In this document: one piece after another, positions 45,108-53,125 of the stretch | Layout: every line of letters starts with the position of its first letter | Position numbering within the stretch: the first letter of the stretch is position 1 | Assembly: GCF_000194135.1 (NCBI RefSeq) | Contig: NC_015318.1 | Span: 324,501 to 388,500, forward strand | Reading direction: 5' to 3' | DNA from: Hippea maritima DSM 10411 | GTDB lineage: Bacteria > Campylobacterota_A > Desulfurellia > Desulfurellales > Hippeaceae | DNA: 64,000 bases | Made by a program: the position numbers and the translations under genes | Notes under the pieces: model-generated | Seen by the model: the letters and a program-made list of their open reading frames with translations, nothing else | Database searches by the model: none | Told to the model about the DNA's origin: nothing

Positions 45108-46307
45108 TTAGTCTTTAAAAAGTGTCTGCTTTTTTGGTCTTAATATCAGATTAAATATAAAAGGTGACAATATACAGCTTATAGCTGCAAGTATGATTAT
45201 TGCCGAATTTATCTCCTTGCTGATTATTTTTAATTTAGTTCCTATAATGCTTGCTGCAATTATCAAACTCAATCTTCCGCTTAACAAAACTCCCCCTGCT
45301 AGAGTTTCTTTTAATGAGAATCTTAATATGAGAGGTAGGCTTGCTATGGTTTTTATAGCTATCGCCCCTACAATTGTTATAATTATGAAGTGCAAGCCAG
45401 TCTCTGATTTTAAAGGTATGGTTGATTTTGCTCCTTGGTATATAAAAAACAGAGGTATAAAGAATCCATATCCTATAGCATCAAGCTTTGCCCTTAGGAC
45501 TTTTACCCTATTTTGATTTATGGTCGATATGATTATGCCAGCAATAAAGCTGCCAAGAATAATTTCTATGCCCAATTTTTCAGACAAAAACATAAACAGG
45601 AATAGAATAGCAAACGACCCCCTTATACCTATCTGTATGTGCGGTTTGTATTGGACCATTTGTATTGATTTTGCTAAGTTTTCATTTTTTGGAACTTTTT
45701 TTATGAATTTTACAAAAAGAAAAACTACGGCTATAAATAAGAAAAATATTAAAATTTCTGCAGTTATTCTGTTTTTATCCTCATAAGCAGAAAAAATTGT
45801 TATGGCTATAAGCGTTAAAAAATCAGCAAAAAACGCGGCATATAAAAGTGTCTGTTTGTAGGTATTCTTTAAATCATTTCGCGATTTTAATGTGGGAAAG
45901 ACTATAGCTACGGAGGTTGTTGAAAATATCAGAGTCATGTAAAGTATACTTTTTGAACAGTTGAATGTTTTTGTAAGGAATGATGAAAACAACCACGACA
46001 TTATTGCTGTTAAGATAAAAATCATTCCAGCCAAGGAATACGGCGAACTTATAAGGCCTCCAGCGTGTTTCTTAGTATTTATTTGCGTTTCCAGTCCTCC
46101 TAAAAACATCAAAAAGGCAAGGCCAAAGTTGGATAAAAATTCCATGGTCTCAGAGCCTGTATGTATGAGATTTAAACCGCTTTTACCTATTATAAAACCT
46201 ACAAATATCTCAAAGGCGACAGATGGTACAAGTTCTTTTGTTATCCTTGTAGTTAGTATGGGTATTAGAAAGCTCAAAATCACAATAAGTGTTAAAGAAT
46301 CAATCAT
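45108..46307 (-). CDS. CPA2-type cation:proton antiporter
   Basis: This 399-residue membrane protein has about 12-13 helices and the Na+/H+ exchanger (KefB/NapA-like) pattern: EIFVGFIIGKSGLNLI, FGLAFLMFLGGLE and GSFIAGIIIS. It exchanges Na+ or K+ for protons; no regulatory RCK domain is attached. The start overlaps the end of the NUDIX gene by 4 bases (ATGA), so it is the second gene of a short operon. It ends 5 bases from the convergent symporter gene. Confidence 0.88.
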   Translation of the reverse strand: MIDSLTLIVILSFLIPILTTRITKELVPSVAFEIFVGFIIGKSGLNLIHTGSETMEFLSNFGLAFLMFLGGLETQINTKKHAGGLISSPYSLAGMIFILTAIMSWLFSSFLTKTFNCSKSILYMTLIFSTTSVAIVFPTLKSRNDLKNTYKQTLLYAAFFADFLTLIAITIFSAYEDKNRITAEILIFFLFIAVVFLFVKFIKKVPKNENLAKSIQMVQYKPHIQIGIRGSFAILFLFMFLSEKLGIEIILGSFIAGIIISTINQNRVKVLRAKLDAIGYGFFIPLFFIYQGAKSTIPLKSETGLHFIIITIVGAIAIKTIASLPLILRFSLKETLAGGVLLSGRLSLIIAASIIGTKLKIISKEINSAIIILAAISCILSPFIFNLILRPKKQTLFKD

Positions 46308-46864
46308 AAAAGCTTTTTTATAATGGGTATAAAATTATTTAAGATGCGGGCTGTTGCTCCCCATATTATTTCGTTGTTGTATTCAAGTAGAGGTGTTTTT
46401 CTTTTTCTGTCCCGGTATTTGTATTCTTTGTATTTTATAGGTGAATTGTCGATTAGATATACAAGTGGAATAAATAATAACTTTTCAACCTCTTTTTTGT
46501 TTATCTTAAATGGTGGCCGTCTATTTACAACGCCGACAAATGGATAAATCATAAAATTTGTGGTTAGTGTTTTTGTTGGTTCAACAGCACCAATTATTTG
46601 AATATCATCTTTATTTATGCCTAACTCTTCACATGTTTCCCTTATGGCTGTATCAAGAAAACTTTTGTCTGATTCTTCCCTTGAGCCTCCAGGAAATGAG
46701 ATCTGTGAGGGGTGCAGCCTATCGTATGATGGTTTTTTCTCAAAAATTAAAACCCACTCACCATTAAGATTAAGAAAAGGTATAAGTACTGCTGATTCCT
46801 TAGCATTGGTTTCCTTTTTGGGATATTCCTTTGGCAGAGCCTTTTTTAATTTTTCTATTAACAT
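46304..46864 (-). CDS. NUDIX hydrolase, CoA pyrophosphatase-like
   Basis: This 186-residue protein starts at MLIEKLKKALP. The NudL-type signature PSQISFPGG precedes the Nudix box (GGSREESDK, then AIRETCEELGI), which keeps the catalytic REx2EE. It probably hydrolyses coenzyme A derivatives. The start was placed here because a perfect TATAAT ends exactly 6 bases before this ATG and no ribosome site is present. The 37 codons upstream would cross the promoter and the divergent gene. It is co-transcribed with the antiporter gene. Confidence 0.85.
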   Translation of the reverse strand: MLIEKLKKALPKEYPKKETNAKESAVLIPFLNLNGEWVLIFEKKPSYDRLHPSQISFPGGSREESDKSFLDTAIRETCEELGINKDDIQIIGAVEPTKTLTTNFMIYPFVGVVNRRPPFKINKKEVEKLLFIPLVYLIDNSPIKYKEYKYRDRKRKTPLLEYNNEIIWGATARILNNFIPIIKKLL

Positions 46865-46870
46865 AATAAA

Positions 46871-46876
46871 ATTATA
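46871..46876 (-). promoter_or_regulatory. TATAAT -10 box of the NUDIX gene
   Basis: Perfect TATAAT on the minus strand followed by 6 bases and then ATG, implying a leaderless transcript. The matching -35 region is poor. Confidence 0.45.
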
Positions 46877-46920
46877 CAAAAGAGGTATGCTTTTGGGTAG
46901 ATATTTGTTGAGTGTTGGTG

Positions 46921-46926
46921 TAGAAT
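46921..46926 (+). promoter_or_regulatory. TAGAAT -10 box of the HAD gene
   Basis: TAGAAT followed by exactly 6 bases and the ATG at 46933; no ribosome site and a weak -35. It mirrors the divergent NUDIX promoter 44 bases away. Confidence 0.4.
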
Positions 46927-46932
46927 TTAAAT

Positions 46933-47550
46933 ATGAAAGTGTTTTTGATTGATGTGGATAACACGCTTTACCCACCTGAAAGCGGGGTTTTTGACCTGGT
47001 TGATAAGAGGATCAACCGCTATATGATTGAATTTTTGGGCATGGATGAGAAAGAGGTTCCAAGAAAAAGAATAGAGTATTGGCATACCTATGGAACAACC
47101 ATGGCTGGTCTAATGAGACACTACAATATAAACCCCCACCATTTTTTGGAATATACCCATGATATAGACTTAAAGGGCCTTATAAAACCCAACCCAAATC
47201 TAAGGCAAAAATTAAAACAGATGGAGGCCGTTAAGATAGCTTTTACAAATGCCCCTTTGAAACATGCAGAAAAAGTGCTCTCCTTGCTTGGAGTTGAGGA
47301 TTTGTTTATAGATATATTTGACATCATTAGTGCAGATTTTATAGGCAAACCGCATAAATATCCATATGTTAAGATAATTAATCAAACAAAAGCAGAAGAA
47401 TACATTATGGCAGATGATTTTGAAAGAAATATAGAAACAGCAAAGTCGTTAGGCATTTTTAGCATACACGTAGGAAAACAGGCCTCAAAGGGTCATATAA
47501 ATGTGGAATCTTTTGAGAAAATACCTTTGGAGATTATCAATTACCCATAA
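46933..47550 (+). CDS. HAD-superfamily hydrolase, pyrimidine 5'-nucleotidase type
   Basis: This 205-residue protein has the nucleophile motif LIDVDNTLYPPESGVF. Motif II is seen in AFTNAPLKHA, and the Lys of motif III and acidic motif IV in GKPHKYPYVK and IMADDFERNIETAK. The N-terminal pattern is that of the SDT1/pyrimidine 5'-nucleotidase subgroup, which dephosphorylates nucleotides or other small phosphates. The start has no ribosome site and appears leaderless. The 3' end overlaps the convergent speB by 14 bases. Confidence 0.85.
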   Translation: MKVFLIDVDNTLYPPESGVFDLVDKRINRYMIEFLGMDEKEVPRKRIEYWHTYGTTMAGLMRHYNINPHHFLEYTHDIDLKGLIKPNPNLRQKLKQMEAVKIAFTNAPLKHAEKVLSLLGVEDLFIDIFDIISADFIGKPHKYPYVKIINQTKAEEYIMADDFERNIETAKSLGIFSIHVGKQASKGHINVESFEKIPLEIINYP

Positions 47551-48370
47551 TCAGTAGAATTTCTCTAACAATACTTGCAGCAACTACCGAAGAGACGCCT
47601 GTTGGATCGTAATGTGGTGATAGTTCTACTACATCTGCGCCAATTATTTTCTTCTGTCTTAAAAGTTTAAGAAAGCTTAATATCTCTTTGTAGGTAATGC
47701 CGCCTGGTTCGGGTGTTCCTGTACCTGGGAAGATCGATGGGTCTAATACATCCAAATCAACTGTAAGGTAGATTGGTTTATCACCTATTCTTTTTAAGAA
47801 TTCTTCTGCCTTTGATAGGTCAAAAAGACCCATGTTTACATCTCTATGGGGTAGGAGCTTGTCTTCTTCTACCATGCTTCTTATGCCGAGCTGATAGAGG
47901 TTCTCAAAACCTACAATTTCTGAACAGCGTCTCATAACGGTAGCATGAGATAGGCTTTCCCCTCTGTATGAGTCTATAAGGTCACTGTGGGCGTCTAATT
48001 GGACTATGGCAAACTCCTTGTACTTTTTTGCATAGGCTTTTATTAACGGATAGGTAATCAGGTGTTCACCGCCTAAGGCTAAAGTCTTTTTACCTTTCAT
48101 TATTAGTTTTATTATGAAAGCCTCAATTAGCTTTAGGTTGAGTTCTTTATCCCCGTAACTTAGAGGTATATCACCTATATCGTAAAACCTTATATCCCGC
48201 AGGTCTTTATCCTGATAGGGGCTATATGATTCTATACCGTATGATGCTTCTCTTATAGCCTGCGGTGCAAACCGTGAACCGGGTCTATAGGTGGATGTGC
48301 CATCATAAGGCACACCCACCAAGACTGTCTTTGTCTTCTTAATCTCATGAATTGAGCAGTAGAACTTCAT
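47537..48370 (-). CDS. speB: Agmatinase
   Basis: This 277-residue ureohydrolase converts agmatine to putrescine and urea. The binuclear manganese site is intact: GGEHLITYP, QLDAHSDLID and TVDLDVLDPSIFPGTGTPEPGG. It starts one base after the arginine decarboxylase gene ends, so the two consecutive steps arginine to agmatine to putrescine are encoded together. Aminopropyl-agmatine is an alternative substrate in some thermophiles. Confidence 0.93.
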   Translation of the reverse strand: MKFYCSIHEIKKTKTVLVGVPYDGTSTYRPGSRFAPQAIREASYGIESYSPYQDKDLRDIRFYDIGDIPLSYGDKELNLKLIEAFIIKLIMKGKKTLALGGEHLITYPLIKAYAKKYKEFAIVQLDAHSDLIDSYRGESLSHATVMRRCSEIVGFENLYQLGIRSMVEEDKLLPHRDVNMGLFDLSKAEEFLKRIGDKPIYLTVDLDVLDPSIFPGTGTPEPGGITYKEILSFLKLLRQKKIIGADVVELSPHYDPTGVSSVVAASIVREILLIMGN

Positions 48371-48844
48371 CTATTCCCACCATAGTACTACACAGGCAAA
48401 TACTGCACCGTGTTCTTCAACTACATGGTCGACTGCTATGCTTTCAATTCTGTCTATCTCAAAACCTCTGTATTTCATACCCCACTCGGCCATTTTTCTT
48501 ACCTGCTTTTCGGCTTCCTCTTTTGTTATGTCGTAATCCTCAAACTCCATAATCAGGCCATTCTTTGTGGGATCTTTCGGTATGGCTATTGCCACTGCTG
48601 CTGCTATTCTTTGTCCTTTTTTACTGGATGTTAGCGCTGCATAGGCAACAGGCACTAAATCCCCCGGTGGTAGTTCTATGTATTCCTTTTTCTTACAGGA
48701 TGGGGGAAGAATGGAACTCATCTTTACTAAGTTTGTATTTCCAACGCCGCTTTCTAATAAGGCTACATCAAATGCATTCAAGGGGCTGAAGCCTTCAGCT
48801 TCTGCTGCTTTAATTGCATAAATGTTGGGAGCCCTATTGAACAT
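48371..48844 (-). CDS. pdaD: Pyruvoyl-dependent arginine decarboxylase
   Basis: This 157-residue proenzyme cleaves itself to form a pyruvoyl cofactor and decarboxylates arginine to agmatine. The family core SGVGNTNLVKMSSILPP is present; self-cleavage is expected between Ser43 and Ser44. The C-terminal region ends in the typical ACVVLWWE. This enzyme is common in archaea and scattered among bacteria. An AGGAGG ribosome site lies 9 bases before ATG. It is second in speD-pdaD-speB. Confidence 0.94.
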   Translation of the reverse strand: MFNRAPNIYAIKAAEAEGFSPLNAFDVALLESGVGNTNLVKMSSILPPSCKKKEYIELPPGDLVPVAYAALTSSKKGQRIAAAVAIAIPKDPTKNGLIMEFEDYDITKEEAEKQVRKMAEWGMKYRGFEIDRIESIAVDHVVEEHGAVFACVVLWWE

Positions 48845-48871
48845 GTATGGTTTCCTCCTAAAATTAAAAAA

Positions 48872-49294
48872 TCAAACAAAAGCAGCGCTATTGTTTTCTC
48901 TTTTTTGTTGTTCTATTAAAAACGGCTTGAAACTCAAGTTCTCTATATCTAAAACCCCTCTTAATACCTCTTTTTCCTCTGTTTTTGAGGGTTTTAGAAC
49001 GGTTTTTAAATACTCGTGGGCTTTCCATGGATTGGATGAATCACCACAGGTAAAAAAGTCAACTGCTGCAAAGCCGTATTCAGGCCATGTATGGATAGCT
49101 AAGTGGGATTCTGCGACGATTACAACGCCGCTAACTCCGAAGGGTTCGAAGGTTCTAAATGAGGAAGAAATAACGGTGGCATTAGCTGCTTTAGCAGCCT
49201 CAATGAGGTGATTCTCTAAAGCCTTTGGGTCGTTTAAAAGTTCCTTTTCACATCCAAAGTACTCAGCCAAAACGTGTCTTCCGAGTGCCTTCAC
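48872..49294 (-). CDS. speD: S-adenosylmethionine decarboxylase proenzyme (prokaryotic type)
   Basis: This 140-residue pyruvoyl enzyme makes the aminopropyl donor for spermidine. The self-cleavage serine is Ser63 in AESHLAIHTWPEYG, with His68 and Cys83 (FFTCGD) as catalytic partners. The numbering equals what I recall for the Thermotoga enzyme. The GTG start has GGAGGG 7 bases upstream. It is first in the polyamine operon; the spermidine synthase gene is not in the window. Its leader contains a hairpin and a strong promoter. Confidence 0.94.
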   Translation of the reverse strand: MKALGRHVLAEYFGCEKELLNDPKALENHLIEAAKAANATVISSSFRTFEPFGVSGVVIVAESHLAIHTWPEYGFAAVDFFTCGDSSNPWKAHEYLKTVLKPSKTEEKEVLRGVLDIENLSFKPFLIEQQKRENNSAAFV

Positions 49295-49329
49295 TCATGT
49301 GCCCTCCTTTTTTCTTTTAAAAGTTTTCT

Positions 49330-49347
49330 CATGCCTTTTCAGGCATG
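49330..49347 (-). promoter_or_regulatory. Hairpin in the speD leader
   Basis: CATGCC and GGCATG form a perfect 6-bp stem with a 6-base loop, 8-9 bases after the predicted transcription start and about 35 bases before the start codon. It could stabilise the mRNA or take part in polyamine-dependent control; neither is shown. Confidence 0.4.
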
Positions 49348-49360
49348 GCAACAGTTGGAT

Positions 49361-49389
49361 TTTATACCATTGTTTTGGGGATTATGCAA
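49361..49389 (-). promoter_or_regulatory. Sigma-70 promoter of speD-pdaD-speB
   Basis: On the minus strand TTGCAT and TATAAA are separated by exactly 17 bases. It gives a leader of about 60 bases. Confidence 0.6.
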
Positions 49390-49407
49390 GTTTAAAGGGG
49401 GGGCAAT

Positions 49408-49527
49408 ATGTAGAATGTAGGGAATTTTGTTGGCAAGGACTTAAGGTACAACTATAGCGGCGTAGTTATAGGTTTATCTTTTGTTATAGTTGTTGCTGAG
49501 TTTGTAAAGATTGAGGCTTTATTTTGA
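49408..49527 (+). pseudogene. Tiny membrane-protein frame with a stop as second codon
   Basis: A strong ribosome site (G7, 4 bases upstream) precedes ATG, but the next codon is TAG. The same frame then runs 37 codons to TGA and encodes one convincing membrane segment (VVIGLSFVIVVAEFV) after a charged stretch GKDLRYNY. This looks like a small membrane protein, or the remnant of one, inactivated by a single substitution. It is not a recognised family. The frame's end overlaps the convergent gene at 49519. Confidence 0.3.
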
Positions 49528-49896
49528 GATAGTGAAATAATCGCTATAAAAGCTCTTGGTTTCGTTATCTTTGTAGTACAGTACAACTCTTACGTAGTTG
49601 TCACTATTTTTTCCAAAACCACTTACAAAACCGTTAGGTATTCTCCATTTAAATTTGCCTTGTGATGCACAACTGTCGCAATCGTTGATTACACCGGCAT
49701 AATGCCCGCCTATTAAAATTGCTATACAAATAACACCTTCATCTAAGCTTTTCCACTTTATTGTATAGGTTTTTCCCTCGTGCCATACGTTTCCCTTTTT
49801 CGGCGATATTATAATATTTTCTGCGCATGCTTCAAGCGTAAGTGAAAAGAGGAAAACGCAAATTAATGCAATTAAAATCCTTTTTAAAAACTTCAT
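49519..49896 (-). CDS. Secreted protein with Kre9/KNH-like Ig-fold domain
   Basis: This 125-residue protein has a signal peptide (about residues 1-25, ending LTLEACA). A single domain follows: IISPKKGNVWHEGKTYTIKWKS at its start, FKWRIPNGF in the middle and SDYFTISK at the end. This pattern matches the 'Ser-Thr-rich GPI-anchored' (Kre9/KNH) Ig-like domain found in many bacterial surface proteins. The Cys near the cleavage site could be lipidated, but the lipobox (LEAC) is poor. A CDSC pair may form a disulfide. A ribosome site AAAGGAGT precedes ATG. Function unknown. Confidence 0.78.
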   Translation of the reverse strand: MKFLKRILIALICVFLFSLTLEACAENIIISPKKGNVWHEGKTYTIKWKSLDEGVICIAILIGGHYAGVINDCDSCASQGKFKWRIPNGFVSGFGKNSDNYVRVVLYYKDNETKSFYSDYFTISK

Positions 49897-49950
49897 AACT
49901 TTTAACTCCTTTCAAGAAAAGCAAATAAAAATAGCGAATTTATTAAAGCC

Positions 49951-49972
49951 ATCACGATTACTTGATTGTGAT
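49951..49972 (-). terminator. Inverted repeat just after the CYTH gene
   Basis: ATCACGAT and ATTGTGAT pair over 8 bp (one G-U) around a 6-base loop, touching the stop codon of the CYTH gene. There is no U-tract, so termination is uncertain. Confidence 0.3.
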
Positions 49973-50472
49973 TATAGATAGGGTAGTGTTTGAGAAATTG
50001 CCAAATTGGAGTTATCGAAACGCCTATCATCAGTGACCTCTTTAACTATAACATTTTTCAATGAATTATTTAGATTGAAATTAAGCGCCTCTTTTTCGTT
50101 TTTGAACTCAACCTCTAAAAGAACAAGTCCCTTGAGTTTATCCTCAAATTCATCAAATTCATAATCATAACTATCTATGTTTACCACGTATCTTGTCTTA
50201 TAAAGTGTTTTTACATCATCCGATGAATTTAATATGTTTTTGTAAATGTCTTCGGTGATTTCATCTTCATATTCTTCTCTGACAAGTCCTTCGCCTTTCT
50301 TTATTGTGAGAAAGTATTTATCATTCAGCTTCCTTATTCTGCCAAGCTTGCCGTCTCTCAATAGATAACTTTGAACTATTTCGTACTTTTCAAAGTTCAT
50401 ACCAAACATCTTTAAAAAATACTCAACGCGTAAAGGTAAAAGTAGATACCTTCTTTCTATCTCTAATGCCAT
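49972..50472 (-). CDS. CYTH domain triphosphate tunnel enzyme
   Basis: This 166-residue protein begins MALEIERRYLL, the ExExR/K signature of the CYTH superfamily. Alternating basic and acidic strands follow (GRIRKLNDKYFLTIKKG, VREEYEDEI, YEFDEFED, VLLEVEF). Members are triphosphatases or class IV adenylate cyclases; an inorganic triphosphatase is the commonest role in such short bacterial proteins. Substrate unknown. It has its own promoter, divergent from the HD-GYP gene. Confidence 0.85.
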   Translation of the reverse strand: MALEIERRYLLLPLRVEYFLKMFGMNFEKYEIVQSYLLRDGKLGRIRKLNDKYFLTIKKGEGLVREEYEDEITEDIYKNILNSSDDVKTLYKTRYVVNIDSYDYEFDEFEDKLKGLVLLEVEFKNEKEALNFNLNNSLKNVIVKEVTDDRRFDNSNLAISQTLPYL

Positions 50473-50495
50473 AATTCACCTCCTGTTGATACTAA

Positions 50496-50524
50496 TTACT
50501 AAACTACAGAGCCGATTTTGTCAA
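50496..50524 (-). promoter_or_regulatory. Sigma-70 promoter of the CYTH gene
   Basis: On the minus strand TTGACA and TAGTAA are 17 bases apart, 23 bases before the ATG, with AGGAGGTG as ribosome site. Confidence 0.55.
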
Positions 50525-50594
50525 AATCTTCATAATCTCCATGCAAAATATCTAAGAGTAAGTTATGTATTGCTAAATATAGATAACTAATTTT

Positions 50595-50623
50595 TTGACT
50601 AATACTTAATCCTTTGATATTGT
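50595..50623 (+). promoter_or_regulatory. Sigma-70 promoter of the HD-GYP sensor gene
   Basis: TTGACT and TATTGT are 17 bases apart, giving a leader of about 40 bases to the GTG at 50670. Confidence 0.55.
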
Positions 50624-50669
50624 TTTAAGGTAATTTTATGTCATCCTTTTCCATTTCTTGGGAGAGATC

Positions 50670-53025
50670 GTGAAAAAGAAAAAAAACTGTATCTCTATCT
50701 TTTTTGGCATCATTTGGATTTGTTCTGATAAGCTTTGTATTAATATCAATCTTATCGTTTGTTCTAATAAAGATAAATGGCTATATATTTAGCAAGAACA
50801 TAGATGTAGTAAAGAATGAATATGTAAATCTGCTAAAAGAACAAGTTAAGGGTGATGTAATAGACATTAAAGAATACATTCCTTATCTTGCACTAAAGAG
50901 TGAACGTTCTTTAAAAAACACAATAAAGTTAAAATGTGGAAATATGTTTTCATTGTCTTATTTTATCTACTCCACTTACAAGTCAGATTCGGTCTTAGCA
51001 AAAAACATAGAAAATATCGTCTATCAAGCACTTCAAGGAGCAACATTTTTGGGAGGTGAGGGCTTTTATGGCTTAATATCACATGGTGAGTTTGTGTTTG
51101 GTCAAAAAAATCAGGATAAAATAAAACTAACCAGACCAATTCCTGTTGATTTTCAAGAAGGTTTTATAAACTTACAGCTACCCAATCAGATAAGCAATGA
51201 TGTTGCATGTTATATAAAGTATTTTTCCCCGATAGCTTCATACATAGCAGCATGCATACCTCAAGAAGACCTAAGGCAAAAAATACAATATATGGTAGCG
51301 GATACTATAGCCAATAGGAATTTATCAATGAACAAAAATAGATATATTTTTATAAACGATACAAAGGGCAACATGGTGCTTATATATACAAATGTGATGC
51401 TAAACAAAAACAGGAAACTATGGGAGATCGCTAAAAACAAAGAAGATGAGAAACTCATAAGGGATGTGTTTCAGAAGGAATTAAAAGCTTACTATACAAG
51501 AGGTGGTAAGTTTATCAAATACATGTGGTATGAGCCGAAACTAAAGAAATACGGCCAAAAAATATCCTTTATATGTGCTTATAAGCCATGGGGTTGGATA
51601 ATAGGAGAAGGTTTTTATGAAGATGAAGTTGATTTTGCAATAGATAGAGTTCGAAATGGCATAAAAGAAGGCATTAGTCCGATAATAAAGTATTTGTATC
51701 TTTATATACTGCTGTTAGGAGCTGGAATTTTATTGTTTAGTTATATACTATTCTTGTATCTAAATACTAAACTTAGAGATACATTTAAAGTTTTCGAGAA
51801 ATCGTTTAAGGAACAAAACAGAATAGATGAATCGAAATATTCTTTATTAGAACTTAGAAATATTGCACGTTACATAAACAACTTTATAGAAAAATTCAAG
51901 GATTATGAAAATGAGTTTTTAGAGGCTCTTGTATATGCAATGGAATCCAAAGACCCATATACAAAGGGTCATTCACAGAGGGTTGCGCGATATGCAAGTC
52001 TGATAGCAAAAGAACTTGGTCTTGGTGAAGAAAAGGAGAGTGAATTATACAAAGCAGGACTTCTACACGATATAGGCAAAATAGGCATACCAGATAATAT
52101 ACTTCTAAAACCTGGAAAATTAACGCCAACTGAGTATAAAATCATTCAATATCATCCAATTTTTTCATACGAAATAGTATCCCAAATAGAACAATTTAAA
52201 CCACTTGCCAAACATATACGACATCACCATGAACGATGTGATGGCAGTGGCTATCCTGACAAGCTAAAGTGCGAACAGATAAGCTTAGAGACAAGGATAC
52301 TTGCTATAGCTGATGTATTTGATGCAATAACGAGCAAAAGAGCCTATAGAAAACAGCTCAACGCCGAAGAAGCTATAAAAATAATGGAAAAGGAGCCGTT
52401 GGATCAAGAAATACTCGCAAAAATCAAGGATAAGCTTATGCAATTGTATACAGAAGAAGAAAGTGTTGAATATAGAACAGATATGATAGAAGAAGTGGAA
52501 AAGATAAGAAAAGAGCTGTTTGATATAGACTATATTACAGGTCTAAAGCGCAGAAGGGTATTGATAGATAAGACAAATAAATTTATAGAAGAGAAAAAGC
52601 CCTTCGCTATATTTTTTATAGACATAAAAAACCTTTCATACATCAATTATACCTTTTCTACCTATATAGGGGATAAGCTCATAATCTATACAGCTATAGC
52701 GTTATCGGATGTGATTAAGGGTTGTTCAAATTGCGAAACCCTATCCAGAGCTTACAATGATGCGTTTTTGTTTATATTTAAACTAAAAAGTAAAGATTAC
52801 AAAAAAGAATGCAGTAGTATGGATGAGTTTTTGAGGAATACCTTAAAGAATAAAGTTGTTGAGTTGTTTGAAAAAGATGAGGAGATAGATAAAACAACAA
52901 AAAGAAAACTTTATAGTTCTATAGAATTTCATATATTCTATGGAGTGTATCCTGATGAGTTTAAAAACACCGAAGATTTAATTTATGGCTGCATGAAAAA
53001 AAAGAAAAAGCACAGTGAGAGTTAA
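50670..53025 (+). CDS. Membrane HD-GYP phosphodiesterase with degenerate GGDEF; frameshift in A8 near start
   Basis: It has two membrane segments around a Cache-like extracytoplasmic region, a HAMP-like linker, an HD-GYP domain and a C-terminal degenerate GGDEF domain. The HD-GYP domain is intact (LLHDIGKIGIPD, HHERCDGSGYPD) and should hydrolyse cyclic di-GMP. In the GGDEF domain the signature is replaced by AYNDAF, so it is probably inactive. The only good start, GTG 50670 behind GGGAGAG, is one base out of frame with the rest. Removing one A from the A8 run (50679-50686) gives a natural N-terminus (MKKKKTVSLSFLASF). Without that correction the first start is a TTG at 50704 without ribosome site. 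Confidence 0.85.
50679..50686 (+). repeat. A8 homopolymer just after the HD-GYP start codon
   Basis: Eight A bases four codons into the gene. Seven would fuse the GTG start to the long frame. Such tracts allow slipped-strand variation or transcriptional slippage, or reflect a sequencing error. Confidence 0.7.
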
Positions 53026-53125
53026 ATATAAAGGCATCTCTTTCTTTTGGCGTGTTTAGTTACTCTATTTTTCTTGCTTTGACAAATGAGATATCTTAAA
53101 ATTCTAAAAAATGTAGGGGGTCAAA

